Part shown: positions 42,655 through 53,002 of the stretch, piece by piece
Layout: every line of letters begins with the position of its first letter
Numbering within the stretch: position 1 is the first letter of the stretch
Assembly: GCA_013076295.1 (NCBI GenBank)
Contig: RQOL01000718.1
Location: forward strand, 5,492,081 to 5,556,080
Source of the DNA: Sanderia malayensis
Taxonomy: Eukaryota; Cnidaria; Scyphozoa; Semaeostomeae; Pelagiidae
Length of the DNA stretch: 64,000 nt
Reading direction: 5' to 3'
Notes under the pieces: model-generated
The model's input: only the letters and a program-made list of their open reading frames with translations
Told to the model about the DNA's origin: nothing
Databases searched by the model: none
Translations under genes and position numbers: made by a program

Positions 42655-44081
42655 ATGCCGCACACCGATATGAACAGCTGCCGACGAAGGGAACAACAGA
42701 GGGCCTACGCCAGAAGTCGTTACCAACAACGTCCTCGAGCCGTTGATCAAAAGTCGACAGAACCAGGGCCCCGATTCCCCTCGACGAAATGCTGCAATTG
42801 CAATTTCAACAGCAACAGGCTCAGCAACAAGCAATTCGAACATTGCAAGCGCAAGAAGGCGCTCAGTTTTGGCCCGTACCCTACCCAGCAGGGGGCAAAG
42901 GATTACCAATGGCGATGCCAGCTCTCCTACAGCAACCAGTACAGCACGTGCATCCATTCCAGTTCCCACCTGAATGCCAGCAGCAGCTACAGCAGATTCA
43001 TCCCTTGCAATTCCAGCCACACCTACAACAGATGCAGCCTGTGCAATTCATTCCACAATTCCACCACCAACCACAACGGATACAGCCCGTGCAATTCAGG
43101 CCACAATTGCCACAGCTACAGCAGATGCAGCCTGAACAATTCATCCCACAATCCCAGCACCAACCACAACAGATACAGCCCGTGCAGTTCAGGCCAATGT
43201 TGCCACAACTGCAACAGAGGGCAGTACAACCAGCAGCAGAGGAACAGCCACCAGCATCGGCTGTTCCACAACTGCCACAGCAACCAGATCAACCTGCAAA
43301 CCATCCAGCATAAAACACTGCCCTCCACTACGTGGCACCAATGAACAATACCCGTCCACATTGCGGTGCCAATTTATCCTCAAGCTGAATCAACAGATGC
43401 ACATCTTTTACTGGATCCCAACACCATGTTAGAACGTTGCTGTTTGACACCAAAGAATCAGTTCTCACATCACATCAATGGACTCATTTCACAAAGACTT
43501 CCAACACCTCGGCAACAATATCTAAGCATTGACACAGTCAACACAGATGACCAGCAAGAGGCAGCAGCATATCCCGTGGAGTTTCTAAATGCACAGACTC
43601 CCAGTGGAATGCCTCTTCACTCACTGCAATTAAAGGTATGTACACAAGATTTCACCAATTCCTTTACATTTTCCTCACCTTACTCTCCCTCCTCACTCAA
43701 TTTCATTCTCCTTCAGGTTGGAGCCACAATCATTTTGCTGAGAAATATCAACCCTGCCAAAGGACTTTGCAATGGAACACGCCTAATAGTCAGAGATCTC
43801 AAACGACATGTCATAACTGCAGAGATCGTAACAACTCAAAACAAAGGCCAGCATGTTATGCTTCCACGCATAACACTCACCTGTCAAGATTCATCACTTC
43901 CAATCTCCATTGCAAGAAAACAATTTCCTGTCAGTCTTGCCTACTGCCTCTTCCAGAACCTGTTTTCTCGCACGGCCAACTCTATGTTGCAATGTCTAGA
44001 GCTAAATCATTATCTGGACTCACAGCATTCACACCAAGCAACAACATAACAAAGAACATTGTCCACAACGAGGTCCTATGA
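42655..44081 (+). pseudogene. internally deleted Helitron Rep-helicase
   Basis: The start (MPHTDMNSCRRREQQRAYAR) and, after a frameshift near 42770, the Gln/Pro-rich region (LDEMLQLQFQQQQAQ...) match the gene at 1-1841. At the zinc finger (APMNNTRPHCGA) the sequence jumps straight to late helicase: FLNAQTPSGMPLHSLQLK, an 81-bp GT-AG intron (43636-43716), VGATIILLRNINPAKGLCNG, IARKQFPVSLAY, and in the next frame LPEPVFSHGQLYVAMSRAKS. Rep, the ATPase motifs and the block before LPEPVF that carries the QG-type motif are missing. It could at best be a non-autonomous derivative. Confidence 0.85.
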
Positions 44082-44224
44082 GATTTTCAAAACCATCACC
44101 ATCATCACCTTTGGATATGGTAAGTTAACAATCTTCTAATCCTCTAACTCTCCTCACTTCATGCACACACCATACCTTCACCACATCCCACACTTCAATG
44201 CAACTTGCAATCTGCTGACTTAAA

Positions 44225-44525
44225 ATGTCACAGTTACCAAAGACCGCCCTCTGACTTCAAAAAGTCATGGCACAAGGACCACCTGTTGACTTCAAACAGT
44301 CACCGGCCATAGAGAACGACCTGTTGACTTCAAACTGTCACAGTCAACAAAGACTGCCCTCTAACTTCAAACAGTTACGGCACAAAGACCACCTGTCGAC
44401 TTCAAACAGTCACAGTCAACAAAGACCGCCCTCTAACTTCAAACAGTTATGGCACAAAGACCGCCTGTTGACTTCAAACAGTCAATGGACATAAACACAG
44501 AACTGTTGACTCAAAACCTGTCGCA
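44225..44525. repeat. 36-bp tandem repeat, about 8 copies
   Basis: ACTTCAAACAGTCACAG and variants (ACTTCAAACAGTTACGG) recur every 35-37 bases from 44247 to 44507, alternating two subtypes. Frames that run through it (44267-44494, 44449-44898) are by-products. Confidence 0.85.
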
Positions 44526-46205
44526 GATGCAACTCCACAAACTACATCACTACTCGAGTATCTCCACTAACATACCAACCTCTTTCATCTCTACACATAC
44601 AATCATGATATTTGCAAGTTCACTAACAAAATCAATAGTGAAAATTGTCAATGAGTTATGCTTTGCCATGTTCCTTTATCTTGCCTACGGGAACATGGAT
44701 TTCCTTTCACTCTGTGAAAGCTACCCTCTGTTACATTGTCTAAAATATAAATTTTCCTTTCACTACGGTGACCACGACAATGATACATATCAAGGTAGCT
44801 TGCACAAAAAAGGAAAACCTCGACTAGGATGCTACCTTAACGTTGGTGTCTGGTTATTCTGTATATCCTACCTTCAATCCACATGTATATACAGCTAATC
44901 TCTGTAACCTGTTCATGTATACTAATATATGCATATGAAATTTTCGAATCTTGAACAATCTCTGTTCATTACTATTTCCTACAACAATACAAGGGTCTAA
45001 CATCAGCCATCTCGAACAGACATATATATCTTCTACAAACACAAATCATCCAATGGCAATGACTTCCAAGTTCAACAATCTCAGGTATGACACATTATAT
45101 ATCAGGATATCACACTCCCTTTACCGACAATACATACACCATACGCCCACATACGCCCGTTGTTTTCATTCACAACAATCCAACGAACCCCACAATATCC
45201 ATCACCCATTTCACCCTTAGGCCCATGCCCACAACTAAGTCCCTCCCAAATTCTGCCTCAAAATTGCTGACAAATTTTACATCACTCACCCAATATTTTA
45301 CCACAGTTGCCTATTCCTCCTGTGTCTTTCCTTTAACCAACTTTCTACCGCAGTCCCCCAATTTCATTCTCCCCACATCTTCCCAATACATATCATCACC
45401 ACCATTTACCCTATCCCTGTACCAAAACATACATGGTTCACCACCACTATTTTAATAGTACTGTAATCTAAATATACCTATTTTCCATCACTTTTTCCTA
45501 CTCTTCTTTTCATATTTGCAACCTCGCCAATATTATATCCAAGATCTACTCCTTGACACATGCGCATTGCAGTTCCCAAATCATTCAAAATCTTTACCAA
45601 TAATCTACTTCATCCATAATTTCATTATATCCTTCATTCTTAATAATAAACATACATTAAAACAAACTAAATATACCATAATAATCAATTCAAACAATAT
45701 CACATATATCTAATCAATATATCACAATATAATCAAAATCAAAATCAATAAAACATCAACGGGCTTGATAAAAGTTGACCACATATTTCTCCACCCCATC
45801 CTTCTTCCCATCACCTTTTCGCGGCATCTCCTTTCTCTTTTTCTCCCTTCTTTCCCTTCTTCCACGTACCGACAAGTACACAACAACATCAGCCCTGTAA
45901 AAATTAAAAAACCAATCAATAAAAACCTCCACTTCCATAAGCACAGCATTTGCTAATAGCTATTACCTTCATAAACATAGCACAACAATTATCAAGCAGC
46001 TCATTCAACAATCACCTTATCTCCCTCAACATCTGCCCCCTCGCATCCTTTAGAACAAACCACACATTAGCATCTTTCACGATAACTTTCGCGATCTTCC
46101 TTTTTAAACCTCTCATCCCCATATCAGGATCCCAACTTACTGACTGTAACAGAAATATATAACATTAATCTCCATTCAAGTTCCCATTCATAGCATAATT
46201 ATTCA
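44526..46205. other. AC-rich non-coding stretch of Helitron-like territory
   Basis: Purine-poor, T- and C-rich on the plus strand, with several chance frames (44449-44898, 45087-45455) of Thr/Pro/Ser-rich composition and no domains. It probably belongs to the 3' part of the large Helitron whose deleted Rep-helicase precedes it. Confidence 0.4.
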
Positions 46206-46953
46206 CTAGCCGGGGGCGCTCGCGTTCGCTCGCTTCCCGGAGGGAGGCAAGTGAAAAAAATTTAATGTGGTTGGCGCACTTCGTGCGCTGCATTCGCTTA
46301 CGCTCATGCCCCTTCAACCCCACGTACAATGCGTTAGCTCGCTGCGCTCGCCTGTCTATCCATTATCAAAAAGCATTGACTGATAGGGCGCACTTCATGC
46401 GCTGCATTCGCTTACGCTCATGCCTCTGCCTACTCCTTTTACAAAAGCTTGGCTCGCTTCGCTCGCCTGATAATCCCTTATCATAATTTGTTGATTAAAA
46501 CTTTGGGCTTGTTTACATTAGGCCTAAGCATCGCAACTGTTCTCGTGAAGTCGCAAAAGAGCCAATCAACTTGCAGCAAAAGGCGAAACGGGTCACGTGA
46601 ACAGCGAATACGTGGTTCGAAAATGGAGTTCGCAACGCGAAGTTGGAATTTTCGCCACCGTAAACTGTAGTTTTTTCGTGATAGCACAATTAGCAGAATA
46701 ATTAATGGAATAATTCAAAAGAACTTTAAAAAAACGAAACCAAAAATAGATAACCTTGGTCTAATTAATAATTGGCACTTTCCATTTGAAATTTAGCACA
46801 AATAATGTACAAACAAAAAAGCCTTTTTGATTACATGGTTCGCTGTTTCAGCCCATTGTTTTTGGGCGTTCAACCTATTGTTTCGGGTCGAATCTATTAT
46901 TTTCGGCAGGGAAAGTGCGTCATCACGTGACTCCGTAGAATATATATATTAGA
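46206..46953 (-). mobile_element. complete non-autonomous Helitron D (748 bp)
   Basis: On the minus strand it begins TCTAATATATATATTCTACG (5' end at 46953) and ends GCGAGCGCCCCCGGCTAG (3' end at 46206). It is flanked on + by A (46205) and T (46954), exactly the A/T target of Helitrons. The interior has GTCACGTGATGAC, ACAATAGGTTGAACGCC, CACGTGACCCGTTT and two palindromic monomers, all shared with Helitrons A-C. No gene. Confidence 0.88.
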
Positions 46954-47488
46954 TATCGCCATTCATATATATACATATATCTAAATATCACTACAAATGT
47001 CCTTCACTTACCGTTCTGACCTCTTTATACTCCACCTGGATATCTTCCATCCTGCCCAACAATTTCAACATGAAGCAAACAACAAAGTTCTCCACTTTTA
47101 TCCACGAAATACCCTATCCTGCGTTACCTGATATCAGCCTCTACTTCATATTCTCCTACCAATGACCTCACTGTAACGTAATGTGTTGATTTTCATTCCG
47201 TCTACAATTACATTCATTCCCATATTCAATTCATTCATAATGCCATCATCAGGATTACTTACCTATCAACAACAACACTTTTAACGTCATAACCCAAGAA
47301 AAACATACCCCAAAACTTTGCAACAATAGATTTTCTTCCCCATATATACGTCTTACCACCATTTTCCCTCATTCAAATACAACAAACTACAACTTAACAT
47401 AATTTTTTCCTACACCAAATACCCCAACCTTTTCTTGTTTACCAATAATTCACGTCATCCAATTTTATCTTCTCCTTCCTAATTTCAT
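46954..47488. other. non-coding AC-rich stretch upstream of a small gene
   Basis: Nothing coding was recognised. It continues the composition of 44526-46205, interrupted by Helitron D. Confidence 0.4.
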
Positions 47489-47495
47489 TATAAAA
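47489..47495 (+). promoter_or_regulatory. TATA box of the 135-aa gene
   Basis: TATAAAA lies about 200 bases upstream of the ATG at 47693. A non-coding first exon would run from about 47520 to the donor GTAAGC at 47566. Confidence 0.55.
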
Positions 47496-47692
47496 ACAGT
47501 TCTCAACTTCCAACCCACCAAACTAATAACATTGCAACACATTCAGCGGAACATCAACAACAACAGTAAGCACTCTTTCATTTCATTGCAATCTCTCTTC
47601 CCACTAAAACACTAATTCCTCATAATCTCCATTAACAAACCACACATATTTCAACTTCTCAATAACACATTTCATACTAACACATTTCAGAT

Positions 47693-48100
47693 ATGGAAAC
47701 ATCTACCATTATCAATAAGATACAGGCACTCAGACGAGCAGTCATCAGCGCAAAAAGAAACTTGGCCCTCATAACCAGACATCTGGCCGAACTCGATGCC
47801 GACGTGCTAAACTTTGGAGAAGAATTCGAATTCTACAAAGATCTCAACGCCACCATCTTCTCCGACCAACTCGACGATGCCGAACTACAACAGATCGAAG
47901 CAATACCAGAAAACCAGAAGGCTATCGACCTTGCCGCTCCCATCACCCCAACAATGCAACCACACAACCAAGACCAAGACACCAAAACCTCCCCAAATCC
48001 CAGTCAACACCACGATTCAGATGAAGACCACCAGCAAGACACACCAGAATTCATCCCCTCCAAACCCTCTCCAACATCAGCCATGGACACCAATGCATAA
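47693..48100 (+). CDS. uncharacterised 135-residue protein, spliced leader exon
   Basis: The frame begins METSTIINKIQALRRAVISA. A helical, probably coiled-coil first half (about residues 5-65) is followed by an acidic and Pro/Ser/Gln-rich tail (DSDEDHQQDTPEFIPSKPS). A 125-bp GT-AG intron (47566-47690) ends CATTTCAG two bases before the ATG. A TATA box lies upstream and an AATAAA near 48248. Together these look like a complete transcription unit. I recognise no family. It lies in the Helitron-like AC-rich territory and could be a Helitron-carried gene; the Harbinger element begins 220 bases downstream. Confidence 0.55.
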   Translation: METSTIINKIQALRRAVISAKRNLALITRHLAELDADVLNFGEEFEFYKDLNATIFSDQLDDAELQQIEAIPENQKAIDLAAPITPTMQPHNQDQDTKTSPNPSQHHDSDEDHQQDTPEFIPSKPSPTSAMDTNA

Positions 48101-48319
48101 TCCAAGAAACTAAAATCAACAACTACAACTGCTATTTTTACCTCTTTATTATATTTCTATTACAATTATATATACCGATTCACTATTACCTTTATACTTA
48201 TTACTTTTAATTTCTTCAATACAATATACTTCATTATATAAATTAAATAATAAATATATCATCGCAAGAATCAAAATTACATGTCACAAACTGCATATTC
48301 ATTTCTAATTTCTTCCTTA

Positions 48320-48362
48320 GGCCTAAGTTAAACGTCGCTCTTCTCATGCGCCGAATCAAATA
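48320..48362 (+). repeat. Harbinger left terminal inverted repeat
   Basis: About 43 bp, preceded by TTA; pairs with 51324-51366. Confidence 0.9.
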
Positions 48363-48697
48363 GGTGTATTAAGTGCATGACAAGAGCGACGTATAACTTG
48401 ATTAAGTACGGCAGATTTGATTTGGAGCGGCAGATTGCATTTGGAGCGACACATCCAGTCGCTCCAAATTCCATTATGCGACCCTGGAGCGACGTGGAGT
48501 TAAACATCGAACTTTTCATGTGCCAAACTCAATGCATAAATTATAAAGCAATTAACATGATATATTTGGTGCCTCAAACGAGGCGGAGCTTGCGCAGTTA
48601 GTAATTAGACTTTATTCCCGCCAATATATGAATATTTTCCCCACAAAATTTTTTCTGTGAAGTTGTAGTAGGGCGTGCTATTTATTTGAAAAACAAA

Positions 48698-49829
48698 ATG
48701 AATCGATTTACAGCTTGCACAACTGAAACGAAATATAAATGTCTTGGTTGTGGGGTATCTACATGTAATATTTGCTCAATGTCGGAAACAAATGAAGATG
48801 TTGAGGGTTGGGTTGCTGGCCTATCTGTTGGCTACTGTCATGAGTGTAGCATGTACTCATCCGAAAGGAGAACAACATGTGAAGAAGAAGGGTTTGCTTC
48901 AGAGTCCGCGACTCCAAAAAGACCAAGGTGAATAATTTTATACTGTTCGAAATTCTGTCACAGGCTAGATCTGGAATCTGAAATGTCAAGTGAAAGCGAG
49001 GATGAAGATAGGCTTGCTAACTTTAGAAAGATAATGGGGAAAAAGAGAAAGAGTGCTAAAAATGCTAAAAGTAAGCCAGGGCGAAAGGCACAGTGGTCAG
49101 ACACTTTAGTCAATGATATGGTGGACATCATTGCTAGTGATGAATATTTGCAAAAGCGGTTGATTTTTACCAACAGTAAGAATCAAAAGAACACTGCAAT
49201 GTATGAAAAGGTTTTGATGAGCTTGAAGAGCAGATCTGCTGCAAGGAATGACGATTGTCCATTTACAGCAGTTCAAATGCGCACCAAATTCAAGAAGTTG
49301 GTAGCTGAATGCAAAAAGACAGCCATGTTAATGAAAACACCTAGTGGCATTAAGTGCTTTCAAGAAGAGCGTGGTTATAGTGCCTGGTTTAACCAGTTGT
49401 TCCTGTTGGTAAAAACAAGGGACTCTTGTCAACCGGACCAGGCCATAGAGCCATCTGCTATAGCTACATCTGAGCAGACTGGTGAAATCACTGAGACATC
49501 CATATCTTCTAAGGATATGGATGTCCTGTCCCCCCCCCAAGAGAAGGCAGGCAAAAAAAGAACAGCGAATGAATGAGTTGATAGGTGTGGTGAAGGACAT
49601 GGCCAGCAAGAACCCGATGGCTGAATATTTAGAATTTGCTAGGCAAGAAGCAGCAAAGGAAAGAGAGCATGAATTGAGACTTGTGCAGCTTTTAACTAAT
49701 GCAACACAGCCTCAGCCACAACCACCAAGTCAGCTACAAGTATGCCATAATGCAGGGTACAATGCAATGAATAACAACAATTCTCAAGCAGAAGCTATGA
49801 ATAACTTCCCTTCATACTATCAATTTTAA
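48698..49829 (+). CDS. Harbinger Myb/SANT-like DNA-binding protein (one frameshift)
   Basis: Exon 1 (48698-48927) carries a small Cys motif (KCLGCGVSTCNIC...GYCHEC). A 36-bp GT-AG intron (48928-48963) leads to exon 2, an acidic stretch (MSSESEDEDRLANFRK) and a trihelix Myb/SANT-like domain (QWSDTLVNDMVDIIASDEYL...TKFKKLVAECKKTA...SGIKCFQEERGYSAWFNQLF). Such proteins partner the Harbinger transposase by binding the element ends. Near 49530 a run of nine C's and a nearby A run shift the frame. The first frame stops at 49576, while the next frame carries a plausible C-terminal helix (YLEFARQEAAKEREHELRLV) to 49829. A one-base slip, real or a sequencing error, explains this. Confidence 0.8.
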
Positions 49830-49847
49830 ATTTGCAACACAGTTTCT

Positions 49848-51158
49848 TTACTTCGTAATACTTTCATGTTCTTTTTGTAGTTTGTTTGTTATTGCAAGTC
49901 TTATTTTGTTGGCTTCATTATTTTGGAGGTCAATCTTCTTCTTACTGACTCTCATGAGCAAAAGATCACGAATGGTGGCCCTATCTCTCCTTCTTTGTGT
50001 TGAGGGATCAATACTCACATCCAATGAAGATGGCAATTGCTCCTTTTTCTCAAGGCAAACATTGTGCAAGACCATGCAAGCCAGAGTAGCCATTTTTGTT
50101 TCATACAGGTTGCCCTCCGACTTTCTCAATAACAAGCGCCATCTCCTCTTTAATTGACCAAATGCTCCTTCCACTACCATTCTAGCCCGGCTTAATCTGT
50201 AGTTGAAATATCTTTGCTCTTTGGTAAGTACAGCATTGGTATAAGGCTTCATAAAAAATGTCTCCAAAGGGAATGCTGAATCTCCAAGTATAATTGGAGG
50301 TATGTGGACACCATTCAGCTCTTGCGTGAAATGTGGGAGAAAGCTGCCTTCCTTGATAGATGACCAGAGGGATGTTGATTGGAATATCATGGAATCGTGT
50401 GAATTTCCAGGAAATCCACAGCTTCCCCAAACAAACCGATACTTTGAGTCAACCATTGCCATCAGCACTATAGAATAAAAGTTCTTAAAATTGTGGTACT
50501 CCTTGCATGCCTGTGGACCACCTGGGGGACATTTTATGGGGATGTGGCACCCATCCACTGCACACCAGCTGAATGGAAATTGCCAGCATTCCTCCATGTC
50601 AAGAATTTTTTCTTTAAATTCTTCGTCAATTTTTGGCGAGGTAGCTGAGATACAATTATTCCACAAGCATTCTACAATTGCCTCATTCACTTCACTAACT
50701 ATGGTTGAAACCGTACATGGTGCTAAGGCAGACATTTCAGCGATTGTATGGAAGTAATCGCCTCTAGCTAACCGGTACAAAGAAATGCCTAAGCGGAATT
50801 CCGGTGGTATTGGGTCTTCACACACAGTTTGTCGTTCAAGTCTTGGTCGAATTTTTTCTAAGATGAACATAAAAGTTTCCTTTGAGATTCTGAAGGTCTT
50901 TCTAAAACGATCTTCATCATAGGTACCCCATACCAGATCCCACCAGCCAGTATTTCTTGTCATTCTCCTGCAAGTCCTGGGTGCCTCGGCTCGACAATTT
51001 TGCACAGACAGTAACATGGCCGCAATTAAACAAGCTTTCATCTGTAAATGATAGTGCAGTATGCAGGCAGCTCCAACTTCAAAAATTCTTCGCTGTCTTC
51101 TACTTGCTCGGATCATCTTTTTAAGCATTAAAATGTTTTTCTTGTCAACCAGAGCCAT
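49848..51158 (-). CDS. HARBI1-like PIF/Harbinger DDE transposase, 436 aa
   Basis: A single uninterrupted frame starts at the ATG 51158-51156 (MALVDKKNILMLKK). A helix-turn-helix-like N-terminal part (FRISKETFMFILEKIRPRLE...LARGDYFHTIAEMSALAPCT) precedes the DDE_Tnp_4 nuclease. The catalytic residues are visible in VDGCHIPIKCP, LGDSAFPL and VEGAFGQLKRRW. The tail (SKKKIDLQNNEANKIRL) is basic and helical. Length and motifs are complete, so the enzyme could be active. It cuts and pastes the element at TTA targets. It converges with the Myb-like gene, whose end lies 18 bases away. Confidence 0.92.
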   Translation of the reverse strand: MALVDKKNILMLKKMIRASRRQRRIFEVGAACILHYHLQMKACLIAAMLLSVQNCRAEAPRTCRRMTRNTGWWDLVWGTYDEDRFRKTFRISKETFMFILEKIRPRLERQTVCEDPIPPEFRLGISLYRLARGDYFHTIAEMSALAPCTVSTIVSEVNEAIVECLWNNCISATSPKIDEEFKEKILDMEECWQFPFSWCAVDGCHIPIKCPPGGPQACKEYHNFKNFYSIVLMAMVDSKYRFVWGSCGFPGNSHDSMIFQSTSLWSSIKEGSFLPHFTQELNGVHIPPIILGDSAFPLETFFMKPYTNAVLTKEQRYFNYRLSRARMVVEGAFGQLKRRWRLLLRKSEGNLYETKMATLACMVLHNVCLEKKEQLPSSLDVSIDPSTQRRRDRATIRDLLLMRVSKKKIDLQNNEANKIRLAITNKLQKEHESITK

Positions 51159-51323
51159 CTTTCACACAAAAAATTAATTGGAAAAACCCGCCAACTCATT
51201 TTAACAATAACATAAATAGCGGAAGCGGAAGTGTTCTATTGTTACATGCTATTAGGAGGGACAATAAAGTTTGACGTTTAACTTGCTGCTGCTCCAGAGT
51301 CGCTCAACTGCCGTACTTAATTG

Positions 51324-51366
51324 TATTTGATTCGGCACATGAGAAGAGCGACGTTTAACTTAGGTC
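51324..51366 (-). repeat. Harbinger right terminal inverted repeat
   Basis: Reverse complement of 48320-48362 with two mismatches; followed by TTA (51367-51369). Confidence 0.9.
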
Positions 51367-51369
51367 TTA

Positions 51370-51584
51370 CTTCCCCTTCTACCAACTCCCAACCACTTTC
51401 TCTCATTCTTTCTTCTCATTTTTTCACATTCTATTCCCAAACGTTTTCCACGTACCTTCTCACTGCCATTTATCACCTTTGCACTATTTCTCTTTCAAAT
51501 TGCCCAGACCCGCATCTGCAAAAAACCATGCACGCAATCACACAACACCGCGCTAAACCATGCGACCAACTCCGCTTATAATAT
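51370..51584. other. host strip between Harbinger and gypsy element
   Basis: T/C-rich, like 44.5-48.3 kb. On the minus strand it is open and, across the gypsy insertion, continues the open frame at 59176-59409. Confidence 0.4.
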
Positions 51585-51841
51585 TGTGGCCCGGATCGGC
51601 TTGATTCAAACTTACGTGAGATATGAAACAGATATAAAGGCAATTTCCAACAACATGTCGTTATATTCCCGATTCAAAACTAACTTAAACTTCTACACGT
51701 TTAAAAACACACACACAACGTCTCCAAGTCTCTTCACACCCATCTCCTCTTGCAGTCCCCAACGTGTTCGTTCTCCCTCCTTTTCCGGGGGTCAGCTAGT
51801 AATGTCACGAAAATAAGGGGGTCTTGGCAGAGGTCCTGACA
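51585..51841 (-). repeat. gypsy 3' LTR (257 bp)
   Basis: On + it runs from TGTGGCCCGGATCGG to CCTGACA. It is preceded by ATAT (51581-51584) and matches 58919-59175. Confidence 0.95.
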
Positions 51842-51854
51842 CTCTCCCCCACAA
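51842..51854 (-). promoter_or_regulatory. polypurine tract
   Basis: The minus strand reads TTGTGGGGGAGAG directly before the 3' LTR, the usual place and composition of the plus-strand primer. Confidence 0.7.
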
Positions 51855-52243
51855 AAATAAATGTCGTCTCGACATTTCAGTCACCGTGAAAACAGAGTTC
51901 TTGAAGCGACGATTGTAAAACGTAATTCAATCACTGATGCGATACTCTGACGAATGATAAAGTCAATGGAATTTTGCGACGTCTCGACATATAACCCTAA
52001 CAGAATCGTTGTCCTCTGAGCCAAACGTATCTTGTATCCATCCTACGACTGGATTAAAACTCTTTCATCCTTGGTTCCTGTTGTTCCTTTGCTGCAGCGT
52101 AGCGTATATCTCGATTGAACTACATGTATCAAAATTTCATAAAAATCGATTAAGGCAGTAAGTCCTTCTTTGTTGCCATGTTGTAGAAATTTTTTTTTTT
52201 TATATTTGATATATTTTTGTTTTATTTATTTATTTTTTTTTTG

Positions 52244-52333
52244 GTGTCTCTATCAACGATGAATACGGTAAATAGCGGGTATAAAGCGAGTGTCTCTATC
52301 AACGATGAATACGGTAAGTAGCGAGTATAAACG
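52244..52333. repeat. 46-bp direct repeat in gypsy 3' untranslated region
   Basis: GTGTCTCTATCAACGATGAA begins at 52244 and 52290, with the rest of the unit repeated with two or three changes. It follows a T-rich tract. Confidence 0.85.
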
Positions 52334-52391
52334 ATAAATAAGGGTAGCAAAGTTTGAAAATGACTGTTCGAGTGTGATTCGACAGTAAATC

Positions 52392-52950
52392 TTAACGATA
52401 ATAAACAACTGGTCCTCTTGGCGTGAAATATTGAACTGGTCGACGTAAATTGGGTTCCTGTGGAAACGCGTACGGCGGACGCTGTCCAACGAATAACGGA
52501 GTCTGGACTGGCATCGGCAAAAACCGTAAGTTAGGAAATCGATACATCTGCGGTGGGTACGGAGGTGGTACAAAGTTATTCTGCGGCGAAGACGCGTGTG
52601 GATTCAGCGTAAATATTCCTGCGTGACTCTCCACTGGTGTTCCTAGACCGTAATACGACAATTTCATAGGCGGATTTCTAGTTCTTCTTGGACGTTCTTG
52701 TACGGGTGGTTCACTTTCAGTAAATGACTGATCAGGTGATTCTGGTCGCATATCCGGTACATGTTCTTGTTCAATACGATTATCTGCATCTGTGGGAGTA
52801 GGTTCCAGTTCCGGATCACATTGGGTATCCGCATCCTGGATTTGCGATGTATGGGCGTTGTCGTCAGCCTGCCCGTCCTCTATATTTAACTGTTCGTCAA
52901 CATAATTTCTCACTCGTTCTAGCTGATTTGGCGCAAACGTTGGAAATTGT
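52392..52950 (-). CDS. gypsy 3' frame, Pro-rich C-terminal extension
   Basis: A third frame downstream of integrase is acidic at first (EEDDEEQFPTFAPNQLERVR). Its middle resembles gypsy polyprotein tails (ERPRRTRNPPMKLSYYGLG), and it ends Pro/Tyr-rich (FVPPPYPPQMYRFPNLRFLP). There is no signal peptide or membrane segment, so it is not an envelope protein. It probably belongs to the Pol C-terminus and is separated from it by a frameshift near 53000. A 46-bp direct repeat follows at 52244-52333. Confidence 0.6.
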
Positions 52951-53002
52951 TCCTCGTCATCCTCTTCCGGGGCTGATAATTCCGGCTTTGTTCAGGTACG
53001 TG

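Larger units (their letters stand above)
48320..51366. mobile_element. PIF/Harbinger transposon (3047 bp)
   Basis: Inverted repeats of about 43 bp (left starts GGCCTAAGTTAAACGTCG, right is its complement with two mismatches) are flanked by the 3-bp duplication TTA (48317-48319 and 51367-51369), the PIF/Harbinger signature. Two convergent genes fill it: a zinc/Myb-like protein on + and a DDE transposase on -. GAGCGAC words recur in the left subterminal region, perhaps binding sites. It interrupts AC-rich Helitron-like sequence. Confidence 0.92.

Noticed and set aside
44449..44898. 149-codon plus frame
   Set aside because: It starts inside the 36-bp repeat and shows no domain; composition matches surrounding AC-rich DNA.
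45087..45455. 122-codon Thr/Pro/Ser-rich plus frame
   Set aside because: Matches the base composition of the region and has no splice, promoter or domain support.
52392..52913. Envelope gene of the gypsy element
   Set aside because: No signal peptide, transmembrane helix or cysteine pattern; it looks like a Pol tail.
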